Origin: CAZBDU01 sp964490725
Lineage (GTDB): Bacteria > Spirochaetota > Spirochaetia > SZUA-6 > DRHE01
Assembly (NCBI GenBank): GCA_964490725.1
Contig: CAZBDU010000014.1
Span: 25,616 to 89,615, forward strand
Direction: 5' to 3'
Length of the DNA stretch: 64,000 nucleotides
Positions 24,729 through 32,527 of this stretch are shown here, one piece after another; the stretch's first letter is position 1; the number at the start of each line of letters is the position of its first letter. The translations under genes and the position numbers were made by a program. The notes under the pieces were generated by a model that saw nothing but the letters and a program-made list of their open reading frames with translations, was not told where the DNA came from and made no database searches.

Positions 24729-26051
24729 ATGGCCCTGCTGAAGACGCGCCGCATCCGGGGCGGGGTGCATCCTGCCTACCATCGGGAGCTGGCCGCAGAG
24801 GAACCGATCCGCAGGGCGGCGGTCCCCGCGCTTCTCACGGTTCCCCTCTCCCAGCACACCGGGGTGCCCTGCGAGGCGGTGGTGTCCGCGGGAGAGCAGG
24901 TGGCGGAGGGGCAGCCGATCGGCCGCGCCTCTGGACGGATCTCTGCGGCGGTGCACGCCCCGGTGAGCGGCACCGTGAAGCGCGTGGAGCCCGCGCCCCA
25001 TCCGCTGGGACGGAAGGCCATGGCGGTGCTCATCGAGCCCGACGGCCGGGAGGACAGGCGCTACCTGGAGCCGCTGGGTGAGGCGGTGGAGACCCTGGCG
25101 CCGGAGGCGATCAGGGAGCGGGTGCGGGAGGCGGGGATCGTGGGCCTGGGAGGGGCGGCTTTCCCGGCACACGTGAAGTACTCTCCCCCCGCGGGCCGGC
25201 CGATCGACGTGCTGATCATCAACGGCTGCGAGTGCGAGCCCTACCTGACGGCGGACTACCGGATCATGGTGGAGCACGCCGCCGATGTGGTGCTGGGAGC
25301 CAGGCTGATCGCACACACTCTGGGTGTGGAGCGCATCGTGGCCGCGGTGGAGGACGACAAGCCGCGGGCCCTGGAGCGCCTGCAGGAGAAGGGAGGACAG
25401 GCGCTGCAGTACGCCTCGCTTCCGGCCCGCTACCCCCAGGGGGCGGAGAAGGTGCTGATCAAGGCGCTGCTGGACCGGGAGGTGCCGCGGGGAGGGCTGC
25501 CGCTGGACGTGGGAGTGGTGGTGGCCAACGTGGGTACCGCCCGGGCGGTAGCGGAGGCGGTTCGGGACGGCAAGCCCCTGATCGAGCGGGTGGTGACGGT
25601 CACCGGTGGCGGGGTGAGGCGGCCGGGCAACTTCCTGGCCCGCATCGGCACGCCCTTCTCCGCGCTGCTGGAAGAGGCCGGCGGCCTGACCGGGCCCGCA
25701 GGCAAGCTGGTGATGGGTGGGCCCATGATGGGGGTGGCGCAGCTTTCGCTGGAGACGCCGGTGGTGAAGGGCACCTCCGGTCTCCTGGTGCAGCCAGCCG
25801 GGGAGGCGGCCACCGATGGGCACCTGCCCTGCATCCGCTGCGGCCTGTGTGTGCGGGCCTGCCCGATGGGGCTGCTTCCCTCCACGCTGTCGGTAATGGG
25901 GGAAGCCCGCCGCTGGGAGCTGGCCGAAGGCTACGGGGTGTTCGACTGCATCGAGTGCGGCTGCTGCACCTACGTCTGTCCGGCCAAGCGTCCCATCGTG
26001 CAGTGGGTCCGGGAGACCAAGCTGCATCTGCGGGCCGCAAAGAGCAAGTAG
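24729..26051 (+). CDS. rnfC: Ion-translocating electron transport complex subunit RnfC
   Basis: The protein has 440 residues. It has the N-terminal barrel-sandwich domain, NADH/FMN motifs (GLGGAAFPAHVKY, NGCECEPYLTADYRI) and two [4Fe-4S] motifs, CIRCGLCVRACP and CIECGCCTYVCP, near the C-terminus. RnfC is the NADH-side subunit of the Rnf complex, which couples ferredoxin:NAD+ electron flow to Na+ or H+ transport. The gene order is rnfCDGEAB. Confidence 0.97.
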   Translation: MALLKTRRIRGGVHPAYHRELAAEEPIRRAAVPALLTVPLSQHTGVPCEAVVSAGEQVAEGQPIGRASGRISAAVHAPVSGTVKRVEPAPHPLGRKAMAVLIEPDGREDRRYLEPLGEAVETLAPEAIRERVREAGIVGLGGAAFPAHVKYSPPAGRPIDVLIINGCECEPYLTADYRIMVEHAADVVLGARLIAHTLGVERIVAAVEDDKPRALERLQEKGGQALQYASLPARYPQGAEKVLIKALLDREVPRGGLPLDVGVVVANVGTARAVAEAVRDGKPLIERVVTVTGGGVRRPGNFLARIGTPFSALLEEAGGLTGPAGKLVMGGPMMGVAQLSLETPVVKGTSGLLVQPAGEAATDGHLPCIRCGLCVRACPMGLLPSTLSVMGEARRWELAEGYGVFDCIECGCCTYVCPAKRPIVQWVRETKLHLRAAKSK

Positions 26052-26052
26052 A

Positions 26053-27024
26053 ATGGCTGAAGAGAAGCTTCCCGTCCTGACCGTTTCCTCCTCACCCCAC
26101 GCCCGGGGGCCCGAATCGGTGCGCCGCATCATGGCCAGCGTGCTGGTCTGTCTGCTGCCGGCGGTGGTCTACAGCGTGGTTCGGTTTGGCGCCCACGTGG
26201 CGCTCATGTACGCAGTGGCCGTGGCCACCTGCCTGGCGGCGGAGGCAGGGGCGGTGCGTCTGCGCGGGCGCCCCTTCACCCTGGGCGACCTGAGCGCCGT
26301 GGTGACGGGGGTGTTGCTGGTGATGACCCTGCCACCTCGGTTTCCTATCTACGGGGTGGTCCTGGGCGCCGCCGTGGCGATCGTGATCGGCAAGCAGATC
26401 TTCGGAGGCCTGGGGCACAACATCTTCAACCCCGCGCTGGTGGGGCGGGCCTTCCTGGCCGCCACCTACCCGGTGTTCATCTCGGACTTCTCCCTGGCGG
26501 CGGACGCCACCACCGGGGCCACGCCGCTGGCCGCCGCCAAGTTCGACGGGGTGTCCACGCCGCTCCAGGGATTGTTCCTGGGCACCGTGAGCGGCTCGGT
26601 GGGAGAGACCAGCGCGCTGCTGCTCCTGGCCGGCTCGGTGTACCTGTTCGCCCGCGGCTACCTCAAGTGGCGGATTCCGCTTGCCATCGCAGTGACTGTC
26701 GCGATCCTCGGCCAGGCATTTCACTTCCTCGCGCCCCAGCGCTATCCCGATGCATTGCATCACCTCCTGGCCGGGGGTCTTTTTCTGGGGGCTCTCTACA
26801 TGGCGACCGACCCGGTCACCTCGCCCCTGAGCGCGCGGGGCGGGGTGATCTTCGGCGTCGGCATCGGAATACTGGTGGTGGTGATCCGGCTGTTCGGAGG
26901 GCTGCCCGAGGGGATGATGTACGCGGTGCTCCTGATGAACTCAGGCGTGCCCCTCATCAACAGGGGCACCAGGCCGCGCATCCTGGGAGAGCGGCCGCCT
27001 GCGGCCGCGGGAGGCCGACGGTGA
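26053..27024 (+). CDS. rnfD: Rnf complex membrane subunit RnfD
   Basis: The protein has 323 residues and many transmembrane helices. The covalent FMN attachment threonine lies in TTGATPLAAAK (about 157-167). The gene starts 1 base after rnfC ends, and its stop overlaps the rnfG start (GTGA). Confidence 0.96.
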   Translation: MAEEKLPVLTVSSSPHARGPESVRRIMASVLVCLLPAVVYSVVRFGAHVALMYAVAVATCLAAEAGAVRLRGRPFTLGDLSAVVTGVLLVMTLPPRFPIYGVVLGAAVAIVIGKQIFGGLGHNIFNPALVGRAFLAATYPVFISDFSLAADATTGATPLAAAKFDGVSTPLQGLFLGTVSGSVGETSALLLLAGSVYLFARGYLKWRIPLAIAVTVAILGQAFHFLAPQRYPDALHHLLAGGLFLGALYMATDPVTSPLSARGGVIFGVGIGILVVVIRLFGGLPEGMMYAVLLMNSGVPLINRGTRPRILGERPPAAAGGRR

Positions 27025-27647
27025 GCGCCGCAGGCGGCATGAAAGTGCGCGGCGCCAACCGGGTGCGGATGGTGGTGGTTCTCACCGTAATCGCCCTGGT
27101 CTCCGGGGGAGTGCTGGCTCTGACCTACCTGGTGAGCAGCCCGGCCATCCAGGCGAACCAGGCGGAATCCCTGCGCAGGTCCATCTACGAGGTGGTCTCC
27201 GGCGTGTCGAAGTACCAGGAGAAGAGCCGCGACGGGATGACCTACTTCGAGTGCCGGGACGCGGCGGGAAAGCTGGCCGGCTACGCCCTGCCGGCTGAAG
27301 GCAACGGCTACCAGGGCACCATCCGGCTCATGATCGGCGTGAGCGCGGACCTGGCGACCATCACCGGGCTGGAGGTGTTGGAGCAGGTGGAGACCCCCGG
27401 CCTGGGCGGCAGGATCGGGGAGAAGGCCTTCCAGGATCAGTTCCGGGGACTGCCCACCCAGCCGCCCATCACCTACGTGAAGAACAAGAAGCCCCAGGGG
27501 CCGGCGGAGATCCAGGCCATCACCGGCGCCACCATCTCCACCCGGTCCACCGTGGCCATCGTGAACCGCAAGCTGGAGGAGGCCAGGCGAGTCCTCGCCG
27601 GGGCCGGCGGGGTGGCCGCGGCGGGCGGGCAGGGAAAGGACCGGTAA
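27021..27647 (+). CDS. rnfG: Rnf complex FMN-binding subunit RnfG
   Basis: The protein has 208 residues. One N-terminal transmembrane helix (about 15-37) is followed by a periplasmic FMN-binding domain with the covalent-flavin motif ITGATISTRST. Start GTG 27021 overlaps the rnfD stop by four bases. The Ala/Gly-rich tail after about residue 190 is unremarkable. Confidence 0.95.
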   Translation: MSAAGGMKVRGANRVRMVVVLTVIALVSGGVLALTYLVSSPAIQANQAESLRRSIYEVVSGVSKYQEKSRDGMTYFECRDAAGKLAGYALPAEGNGYQGTIRLMIGVSADLATITGLEVLEQVETPGLGGRIGEKAFQDQFRGLPTQPPITYVKNKKPQGPAEIQAITGATISTRSTVAIVNRKLEEARRVLAGAGGVAAAGGQGKDR

Positions 27648-27649
27648 CC

Positions 27650-28348
27650 ATGGGCGACCGACTGCTGAAGCAAGGACCGCGCCGCAGGGGACTTTTGGAG
27701 CTGGCCAAGGGGTTCTGGCGGGAGAACCCCGTGCTGGTGACGGTGCTGGGCCTGTGTCCCACCCTGGCGGTGACCACTTCCGCGGTGAACGCCCTCACCA
27801 TGGGGCTGGCGGTGGTGTTCGTGCTCACCGCCTCCAGCGCGATCGTCTCCCTGATCCGGAATCTTGTGCCCAGACAGGTGCGGATCGCCTCCTTCATCCT
27901 GATCATCGCCACCTTCGTAACCATGGTGGACCTGTTTCTGAAGGCCTACTTTCTGCCTCTCAGCCGGGCGCTGGGACCGTACGTGCCGCTGATCGTGGTG
28001 AACTGCATCATCCTGGGACGGGCGGAGTCCTTTGCCTCCAAGAACGGGGTGGGCCTGTCCATCCTGGACGCCCTGGGCATGAGCCTGGGGTTCACCGCCA
28101 CCCTCATCGTCCTGGGAGGGATCCGGGAGGTGCTGGGGCAGCGCACCTTCTTCGGGCTTTCGGTGCTGGGCCAGGGCTTCGAGCCCTGGGTCATCATGAT
28201 CCTTCCGCCGGGGGCGTTCATCACCCTGGGCTTCCTGCTGGGGGGGAAGAACCTGATCGATCGCACTCGCCGGCGCCGGAAGGAGGAGCGGGAGGCTGCA
28301 GCCGGCGCCGGCGCGGCGCAGCCGGCGGAGGAGAAGCGGCCGGCATGA
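27650..28348 (+). CDS. rnfE: Rnf complex membrane subunit RnfE
   Basis: The protein has 232 residues with six predicted helices. ENPVLVTVLGLCPTLAVT and the LGMSLGFTATLIVLGGIRE signature are typical of RnfE/NqrD. It starts 2 bases after rnfG. The charged C-terminal extension (RRRRKEEREAA) is cytoplasmic. Confidence 0.95.
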   Translation: MGDRLLKQGPRRRGLLELAKGFWRENPVLVTVLGLCPTLAVTTSAVNALTMGLAVVFVLTASSAIVSLIRNLVPRQVRIASFILIIATFVTMVDLFLKAYFLPLSRALGPYVPLIVVNCIILGRAESFASKNGVGLSILDALGMSLGFTATLIVLGGIREVLGQRTFFGLSVLGQGFEPWVIMILPPGAFITLGFLLGGKNLIDRTRRRRKEEREAAAGAGAAQPAEEKRPA

Positions 28349-28367
28349 GGGTGGAGGAGAGCGAGCG

Positions 28368-28946
28368 ATGGGGTTGATCCTGATCTTCATCTCCGCGGTG
28401 CTGGTGAACAACTTCGTTCTCAGCTACTTCCTGGGCATCTGCCCGTTCCTGGGCGTGTCCGGGAAGATCGACTCCGCGGTGAGCATGGGCATGGCAGTGA
28501 CCTTCGTGCTCACCCTGACGGCGGCCATCACCTGGTTGATCAACCGCTACATCCTGGTGGCGCTGGGCCTTCCCTTTCTGGAGTACGTGTCCTTCATCAT
28601 CGTGATCGCCGCGCTGGTCCAGTTCGTGGAGATGTTCATCCGCAAGACCAGCAAGGCCCTCTACGACGCGCTGGGGATCTTTCTGCCCCTGATCACCACC
28701 AACTGCGCCATTCTGGGGCTGGCCCTGTTCGGGGCCCTGCGGGAGTACGGGTTTATCCAGAACGTGGTGTTCGGCATCGGGGCGGGGGGTGGATTCACCC
28801 TGGCGCTGGTGATCATGGCGGGCATCCGCGAGCAGCTGGAGCTGGCGGACGTCCCTGAGTCCCTGAAAGGGGCGGCCATCACGCTGATCATCGCCGGGCT
28901 GCTGGCCCTGGCGTTCATGGGCTTCGCCGGGCTGATCTCGGCGTGA
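28368..28946 (+). CDS. rnfA: Rnf complex membrane subunit RnfA
   Basis: The protein has 192 residues and six helices. NNFVLSYFLGICPFLGVS and TTNCAILGLALF carry the conserved cysteines that, with RnfE, hold the intramembrane [2Fe-2S] cluster in Rnf and Nqr. Confidence 0.96.
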   Translation: MGLILIFISAVLVNNFVLSYFLGICPFLGVSGKIDSAVSMGMAVTFVLTLTAAITWLINRYILVALGLPFLEYVSFIIVIAALVQFVEMFIRKTSKALYDALGIFLPLITTNCAILGLALFGALREYGFIQNVVFGIGAGGGFTLALVIMAGIREQLELADVPESLKGAAITLIIAGLLALAFMGFAGLISA

Positions 28947-29016
28947 AGACCTTTGGCGGGCCGCAGCCCGCTCCCCGGTTCGGCGCCGGGGCGGGTGGCG
29001 GCGAGAGAGGTTCGTG

Positions 29017-29883
29017 ATGACGATATTGATTGTTTCCCTGGGAAGCATGGGCGGCATCGGGCTGATCCTGGCCCTGCTGCTGGTCCTGGCGGACCGGCAG
29101 CTGGCCGTGAAGGAAGATCCCAGGTTCGAGGAGGCGCTGTCCATCCTTCCCGGGCTCAACTGCGGCGCCTGCGGCTATCCGCAGTGCTCCGTGTATCTGT
29201 CCGCGGTCATGGGCGAGCAGGCGGAGGCCAACCTGTGCAAGCCGGGAGGGCCGGAGGTGGCCGCGAGACTTGCCGGGTTCCTGGGCGTCGAGGCGGGGAC
29301 CGTCACCCAGGAGGTGGCGCGGGTGTGCTGCAGCGGCGGCGACCGCGAGGCGGTGCGCACCCGGGTCTACAACGGCGTGAAGAGCTGCGCCGCGGCCAAC
29401 CTGGTGGGCGGAGAGAAGGCCTGCCTTTATTCATGCCTGGGCTACGGGGACTGCGTGGACTCCTGCCCCTTCGACGCCATCCACATGGGGGAGAACTGCC
29501 TGCCGGTGGTGGACCTGGCGAAGTGTACGGGATGCGGCAACTGCGTGGTGGCCTGCCCGCGGGACATCATTACCCTGGCGGGCTACGAGGAGGCGGTCCA
29601 CGTGTACTGCATCTCCCGGGACCGGGGGGCGGAGGTGCGCAAGATCTGTAGCGCCGGCTGCATCGCCTGCAAGCTCTGCGAGAAGGACGACACCACCGGG
29701 GCCGTGAAGATCGTGGACAACCTGGCGGTGATCGACTTCTCGGTGCACCCTGCCCCGGTGGACTCGATTCGCCGCTGTCCCACCAAGGTGATCCGCGTCT
29801 CGGAGCCGGTGCCAGGTTTCCAGCCGCGGCGGGCCGAGGCCGCGGCAGCCGTCGGCGGGCAGGGAGGCCGCAAAGAATCATAG
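29017..29883 (+). CDS. rnfB: Rnf complex ferredoxin-like subunit RnfB
   Basis: The protein has 288 residues. An N-terminal membrane anchor is followed by the [4Fe-4S] motif NCGACGYPQCSVY ... NLCKPGG and a polyferredoxin region (CLGYGDCVDSCPFDAI, CTGCGNCVVACP, CIACKLCEK). RnfB accepts electrons from soluble ferredoxin. GTG at 29014 is an alternative start. It is the last rnf gene, but the operon seems to continue. Confidence 0.95.
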   Translation: MTILIVSLGSMGGIGLILALLLVLADRQLAVKEDPRFEEALSILPGLNCGACGYPQCSVYLSAVMGEQAEANLCKPGGPEVAARLAGFLGVEAGTVTQEVARVCCSGGDREAVRTRVYNGVKSCAAANLVGGEKACLYSCLGYGDCVDSCPFDAIHMGENCLPVVDLAKCTGCGNCVVACPRDIITLAGYEEAVHVYCISRDRGAEVRKICSAGCIACKLCEKDDTTGAVKIVDNLAVIDFSVHPAPVDSIRRCPTKVIRVSEPVPGFQPRRAEAAAAVGGQGGRKES

Positions 29884-29904
29884 AGGAAGCGAGGAGGTAT
29901 CGAG

Positions 29905-30219
29905 ATGAGGATACTGACCGTTTTGTTGTCGTGCCTGGTCCTTCTGGGCGCGGCGTCCGTCGTGTACGGGCACGAGGGTGAGGAGCACGAGGCACCTCAG
30001 AAGGTCACGAGCGCCGTCATGAGCGGCTCTCACGACGAGGGGCAGGCCGGGGGCGAGGAGGAGCACTCCGAGGCGGTGGAGGCGGACTTTCAGACCATCC
30101 GGCAGGAGGTGTCTGCCTCCACTGCGTTCATCGTCATCAAGGCGCTGGCCCTGGCGGCGGCAATCGCGGGGATCGGGCTGGTGTATCTGACCCGCCGCAG
30201 GAGCGGAGAGACAAGATGA
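29905..30219 (+). CDS. Small exported His/Glu-rich protein with C-terminal anchor
   Basis: The protein has 104 residues: signal peptide (1-22), a His/Glu-rich exported segment (HEGEEHEAPQ ... EEEHSEAVE) and one transmembrane helix (about 73-93) with a basic tail. The acidic and histidine residues suggest metal binding. It lies between rnfB and a cytochrome b gene with an ATGA overlap, so it may be an accessory subunit of an Rnf-cytochrome assembly. No family is recognised. Confidence 0.7.
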   Translation: MRILTVLLSCLVLLGAASVVYGHEGEEHEAPQKVTSAVMSGSHDEGQAGGEEEHSEAVEADFQTIRQEVSASTAFIVIKALALAAAIAGIGLVYLTRRRSGETR

Positions 30220-31229
30220 GCGCCGGCGACGCGTCTGAAGGCAAGGAGTGGAGACTCACAGACTTCGACTACGAGGTGCCGGAAAACGCCGAGCGGTTCG
30301 GCTACAGCGTCGGGGGAGTCACCCTGGTGGGACTGCTTCTGCTCATCCTCACCGGGATCATCATGACCTTCTTCTACACCCCGACGGTGGATGAAGCGCG
30401 GGGGAGCGTCCTGGCCCTGAGCTCTCACCCGGGAGGACTGTGGTTGCGCTCGTTCCACCGCTGGACTGCAGAGGCGGTGATCTTTCTGCTGATCCTGCAC
30501 ATTACCAGGGTGGTGTTCACCGGGTCTTACCGCGGCAGGCGTACGCTGAACTGGCTTTTCGGTGTGCTGCTGCTGTTCGTGACCATGGGATTCTTCTTCT
30601 CCGGGACCGTGTTGAAGTGGGATCAGGAGGGATACGAGGCGTACCAGCACGCCGTGGAGGCCATGGAGCTGGTCCCCCTGGTGGGGGCCGCGCTGGCTTC
30701 GGTCATAACCGGCCTCCCCGCGGTGGCGCGATTCTACGCCACCCACACGCTGGTGCTCCCGGCCCTGCTTCTCCTGCTTCTTACCCCGCACCTGGTGCTG
30801 ATGAAGCTGAACGGGCTTTCAACCCTGCCGGGGGAAAGCTCGCCGCGGACCAGCTCCTTCTTCCATCATCTGAAGCGAGTGCTGGCCTTCAGCCTGATCG
30901 TCTACGGAGTGATGGCGTTTCTGGCCGCCCTGTTTCCGGCCAGCCTGTATCCCGGGCCGTACACCGGCGTTGAGATGACCAAGCCGCCGTGGGCGTTCCT
31001 GGTCCTTTACGCTCTGGAGGATTGGATCGGCCTCAAGGCGCTGCTGGTGGCTCCGGTGGTGCTTCTGGTGGGGCTGGTCGTGATCCCCTTCATCGACCGC
31101 AGAGCGTCCCTGAGCTCAGCGGCGCGGAAGCTCATCGTCTGGGGCTACGTTTTCGTCGCCGCCGTGGTGATCTTTCTGATCGTCTACGTCGGCCTCACCC
31201 CGCCGGTGACCCATCTGGGCATGGATTGA
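30216..31229 (+). CDS. Cytochrome b (bc-type, diheme) membrane protein
   Basis: The protein has 337 residues and about eight helices. Heme-ligand histidines are visible in FHRWTAEAVIFLLILHITR and in YATHTLVLPALLLLLLTPH, the spacing of cytochrome b of quinol-oxidising complexes; the loop TGSYRGRR is typical. No Rieske protein or cytochrome c is encoded next to it. Linked to Rnf it may connect ferredoxin or NADH electrons to the quinone pool, as proposed for Rnf-cytochrome clusters. The ATG overlaps the upstream stop, and its own stop overlaps the next start. Confidence 0.88.
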   Translation: MSAGDASEGKEWRLTDFDYEVPENAERFGYSVGGVTLVGLLLLILTGIIMTFFYTPTVDEARGSVLALSSHPGGLWLRSFHRWTAEAVIFLLILHITRVVFTGSYRGRRTLNWLFGVLLLFVTMGFFFSGTVLKWDQEGYEAYQHAVEAMELVPLVGAALASVITGLPAVARFYATHTLVLPALLLLLLTPHLVLMKLNGLSTLPGESSPRTSSFFHHLKRVLAFSLIVYGVMAFLAALFPASLYPGPYTGVEMTKPPWAFLVLYALEDWIGLKALLVAPVVLLVGLVVIPFIDRRASLSSAARKLIVWGYVFVAAVVIFLIVYVGLTPPVTHLGMD

Positions 31230-31789
31230 TGGGGAAGCGGCTGCGCTTGTTCGGGTTGAGAGGGGCTCCCCGCGCCGGCGGCTCCGGCCGCGGGGAGTCC
31301 CTCCGCGAGGAGCGCATCCGGAGCCGGCCCGCCGACGGTGAGCCCGCGGAGGTGGTTGCCGTTCACGGCGGGAGGGCTATCCTGCGGCTGGCCGCCGGCT
31401 CGGGATGCGAGAAGTGCCGCCTGTGCAGGCGGGTCTCCTCAGAGGAGATGGCCCTGTCGGCGCGCTGCGATCCCGGGCTCCGGCCCGGGGACCGCGGAAC
31501 GGTATTCGTGGATCCGGCGGTGCGGGTCCGGGCCGCGCTGGTCCTGTTCTTGGCCCCCCTGGCGGCGCTGGTGGGCGGCTACTTCGCCGGCGCCATCCTG
31601 GCCCGCGTGACCGGCCTGGGAGGAGGCGGAGAGCTCCTGCCGGCGCTGGTAGGGCTGGCCTCTCTGGCGGCCAGCTTCCTGCCGATTCATCGCTACGACC
31701 GTCGCAAGCGGTCGGACCCGCGGTTTGCCCTCCATTTCTGGGTCACCGGGCGGTCTTCGGTGGGCGCAGAGGCGTACCGCGGCGATTGA
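31229..31789 (+). CDS. RseC/MucC-family membrane protein (second copy)
   Basis: The protein has 186 residues. A basic leader (1-45) precedes the RseC soluble domain with GCEKCRLCRR, two transmembrane helices (about 93-113 and 121-141) and a C-terminal tail. The start overlaps the cytochrome b stop as TGATG. With the 3006 gene this makes two RseC-like proteins, both behind G-tract operators. Confidence 0.8.
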   Translation: MGKRLRLFGLRGAPRAGGSGRGESLREERIRSRPADGEPAEVVAVHGGRAILRLAAGSGCEKCRLCRRVSSEEMALSARCDPGLRPGDRGTVFVDPAVRVRAALVLFLAPLAALVGGYFAGAILARVTGLGGGGELLPALVGLASLAASFLPIHRYDRRKRSDPRFALHFWVTGRSSVGAEAYRGD

Positions 31790-31790
31790 G

Positions 31791-31807
31791 CCGATCGAGG
31801 CGATCGG
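31791..31807. terminator. Short perfect hairpin after the rseC-like gene
   Basis: CCGATCG-AGG-CGATCGG: a 7-bp stem with a 3-base loop just after the stop, without a T-run. It may attenuate rather than end transcription into the metallo-hydrolase gene. Confidence 0.4.
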
Positions 31808-31846
31808 GTTGAGCTAGGTGACGATATTTCACAGGAGGAGGTTTCC

Positions 31847-32527
31847 ATGCAGAACGCAATCGCAGAGGGTATTCACTGGGTGGGAGTGCATTTCCCCACG
31901 CCCCCGGGGGCGGCGCTGAACGCTTATCTGATTCAGGACCAGGAGGTGGCGCTGATCGACACCACCGCCCCGGCCACTGCGCCGGCGGTGCTGGAGAAGG
32001 TGAAGGCCCTGGCCGACCCAAGGGAGATCCGGCACATCGTGCTGACCCACGCGGACCTGGACCACGCCGGCGGGCTGGCGGCCTTCCTGCGGGAGGCGCC
32101 CCAGGCCCAGGTACACGTCAGTGAGTTCGAGGCCAAGAGCCTTCCCATGTGGGGCGTGAAGGCCTCCGTGCACATCACCGGCGAGGGGGACAGGCTCTCC
32201 CTGGGCAGGCATACCCTCCGCTTCATCCAGACTCCCTACATCTGCACGCCCGGCCACCAGCTCCTGTTCGAGGAAAGCGAGGGGATCCTCTTTTCGGGGG
32301 ACCTGTTCGCCCAGATCGGCCCGGTGGAATGGACCCTCTTCTCCGAGGGCGACAGGTCGGAGCTGCTGAAGAAAGTCCAGGCCATGAAGCTCGGCGTGAC
32401 CGACTACCCGCGGCAGGCCATCGAGAAGATCAGGGACCTGCCGGTGCGAATCATCGCCTCGGGGCATGGCCAGCTGCTGAGCGACAACGTGCAGCGCTAC
32501 ATGAAGGAGCTGAGCGGCCAGGCCTAG
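31847..32527 (+). CDS. ODP-type metallo-beta-lactamase-fold protein (flavodiiron-related)
   Basis: The protein has 226 residues. The metal-site motif is THADLDHAGG (HxDxDH), followed by TPYICTPGHQ and GILFSGDLFAQ. This pattern matches the oxygen-binding diiron domain of flavodiiron proteins but without a flavodoxin domain. Such proteins may reduce O2 or NO or sense redox conditions. The ATG at 31847 has an AGGAGG site. It is the last gene in the Rnf direction; its TAG shares the tetranucleotide CTAG with the stop codon of the opposing gene. Confidence 0.8.
   Translation: MQNAIAEGIHWVGVHFPTPPGAALNAYLIQDQEVALIDTTAPATAPAVLEKVKALADPREIRHIVLTHADLDHAGGLAAFLREAPQAQVHVSEFEAKSLPMWGVKASVHITGEGDRLSLGRHTLRFIQTPYICTPGHQLLFEESEGILFSGDLFAQIGPVEWTLFSEGDRSELLKKVQAMKLGVTDYPRQAIEKIRDLPVRIIASGHGQLLSDNVQRYMKELSGQA

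Noticed and set aside
25431..25446. TACCCCCAGGGGGCGG resembling the G-tract operator
   Set aside because: It lies within rnfC coding sequence (RYPQGAEK) with no promoter; explained by codon choice.
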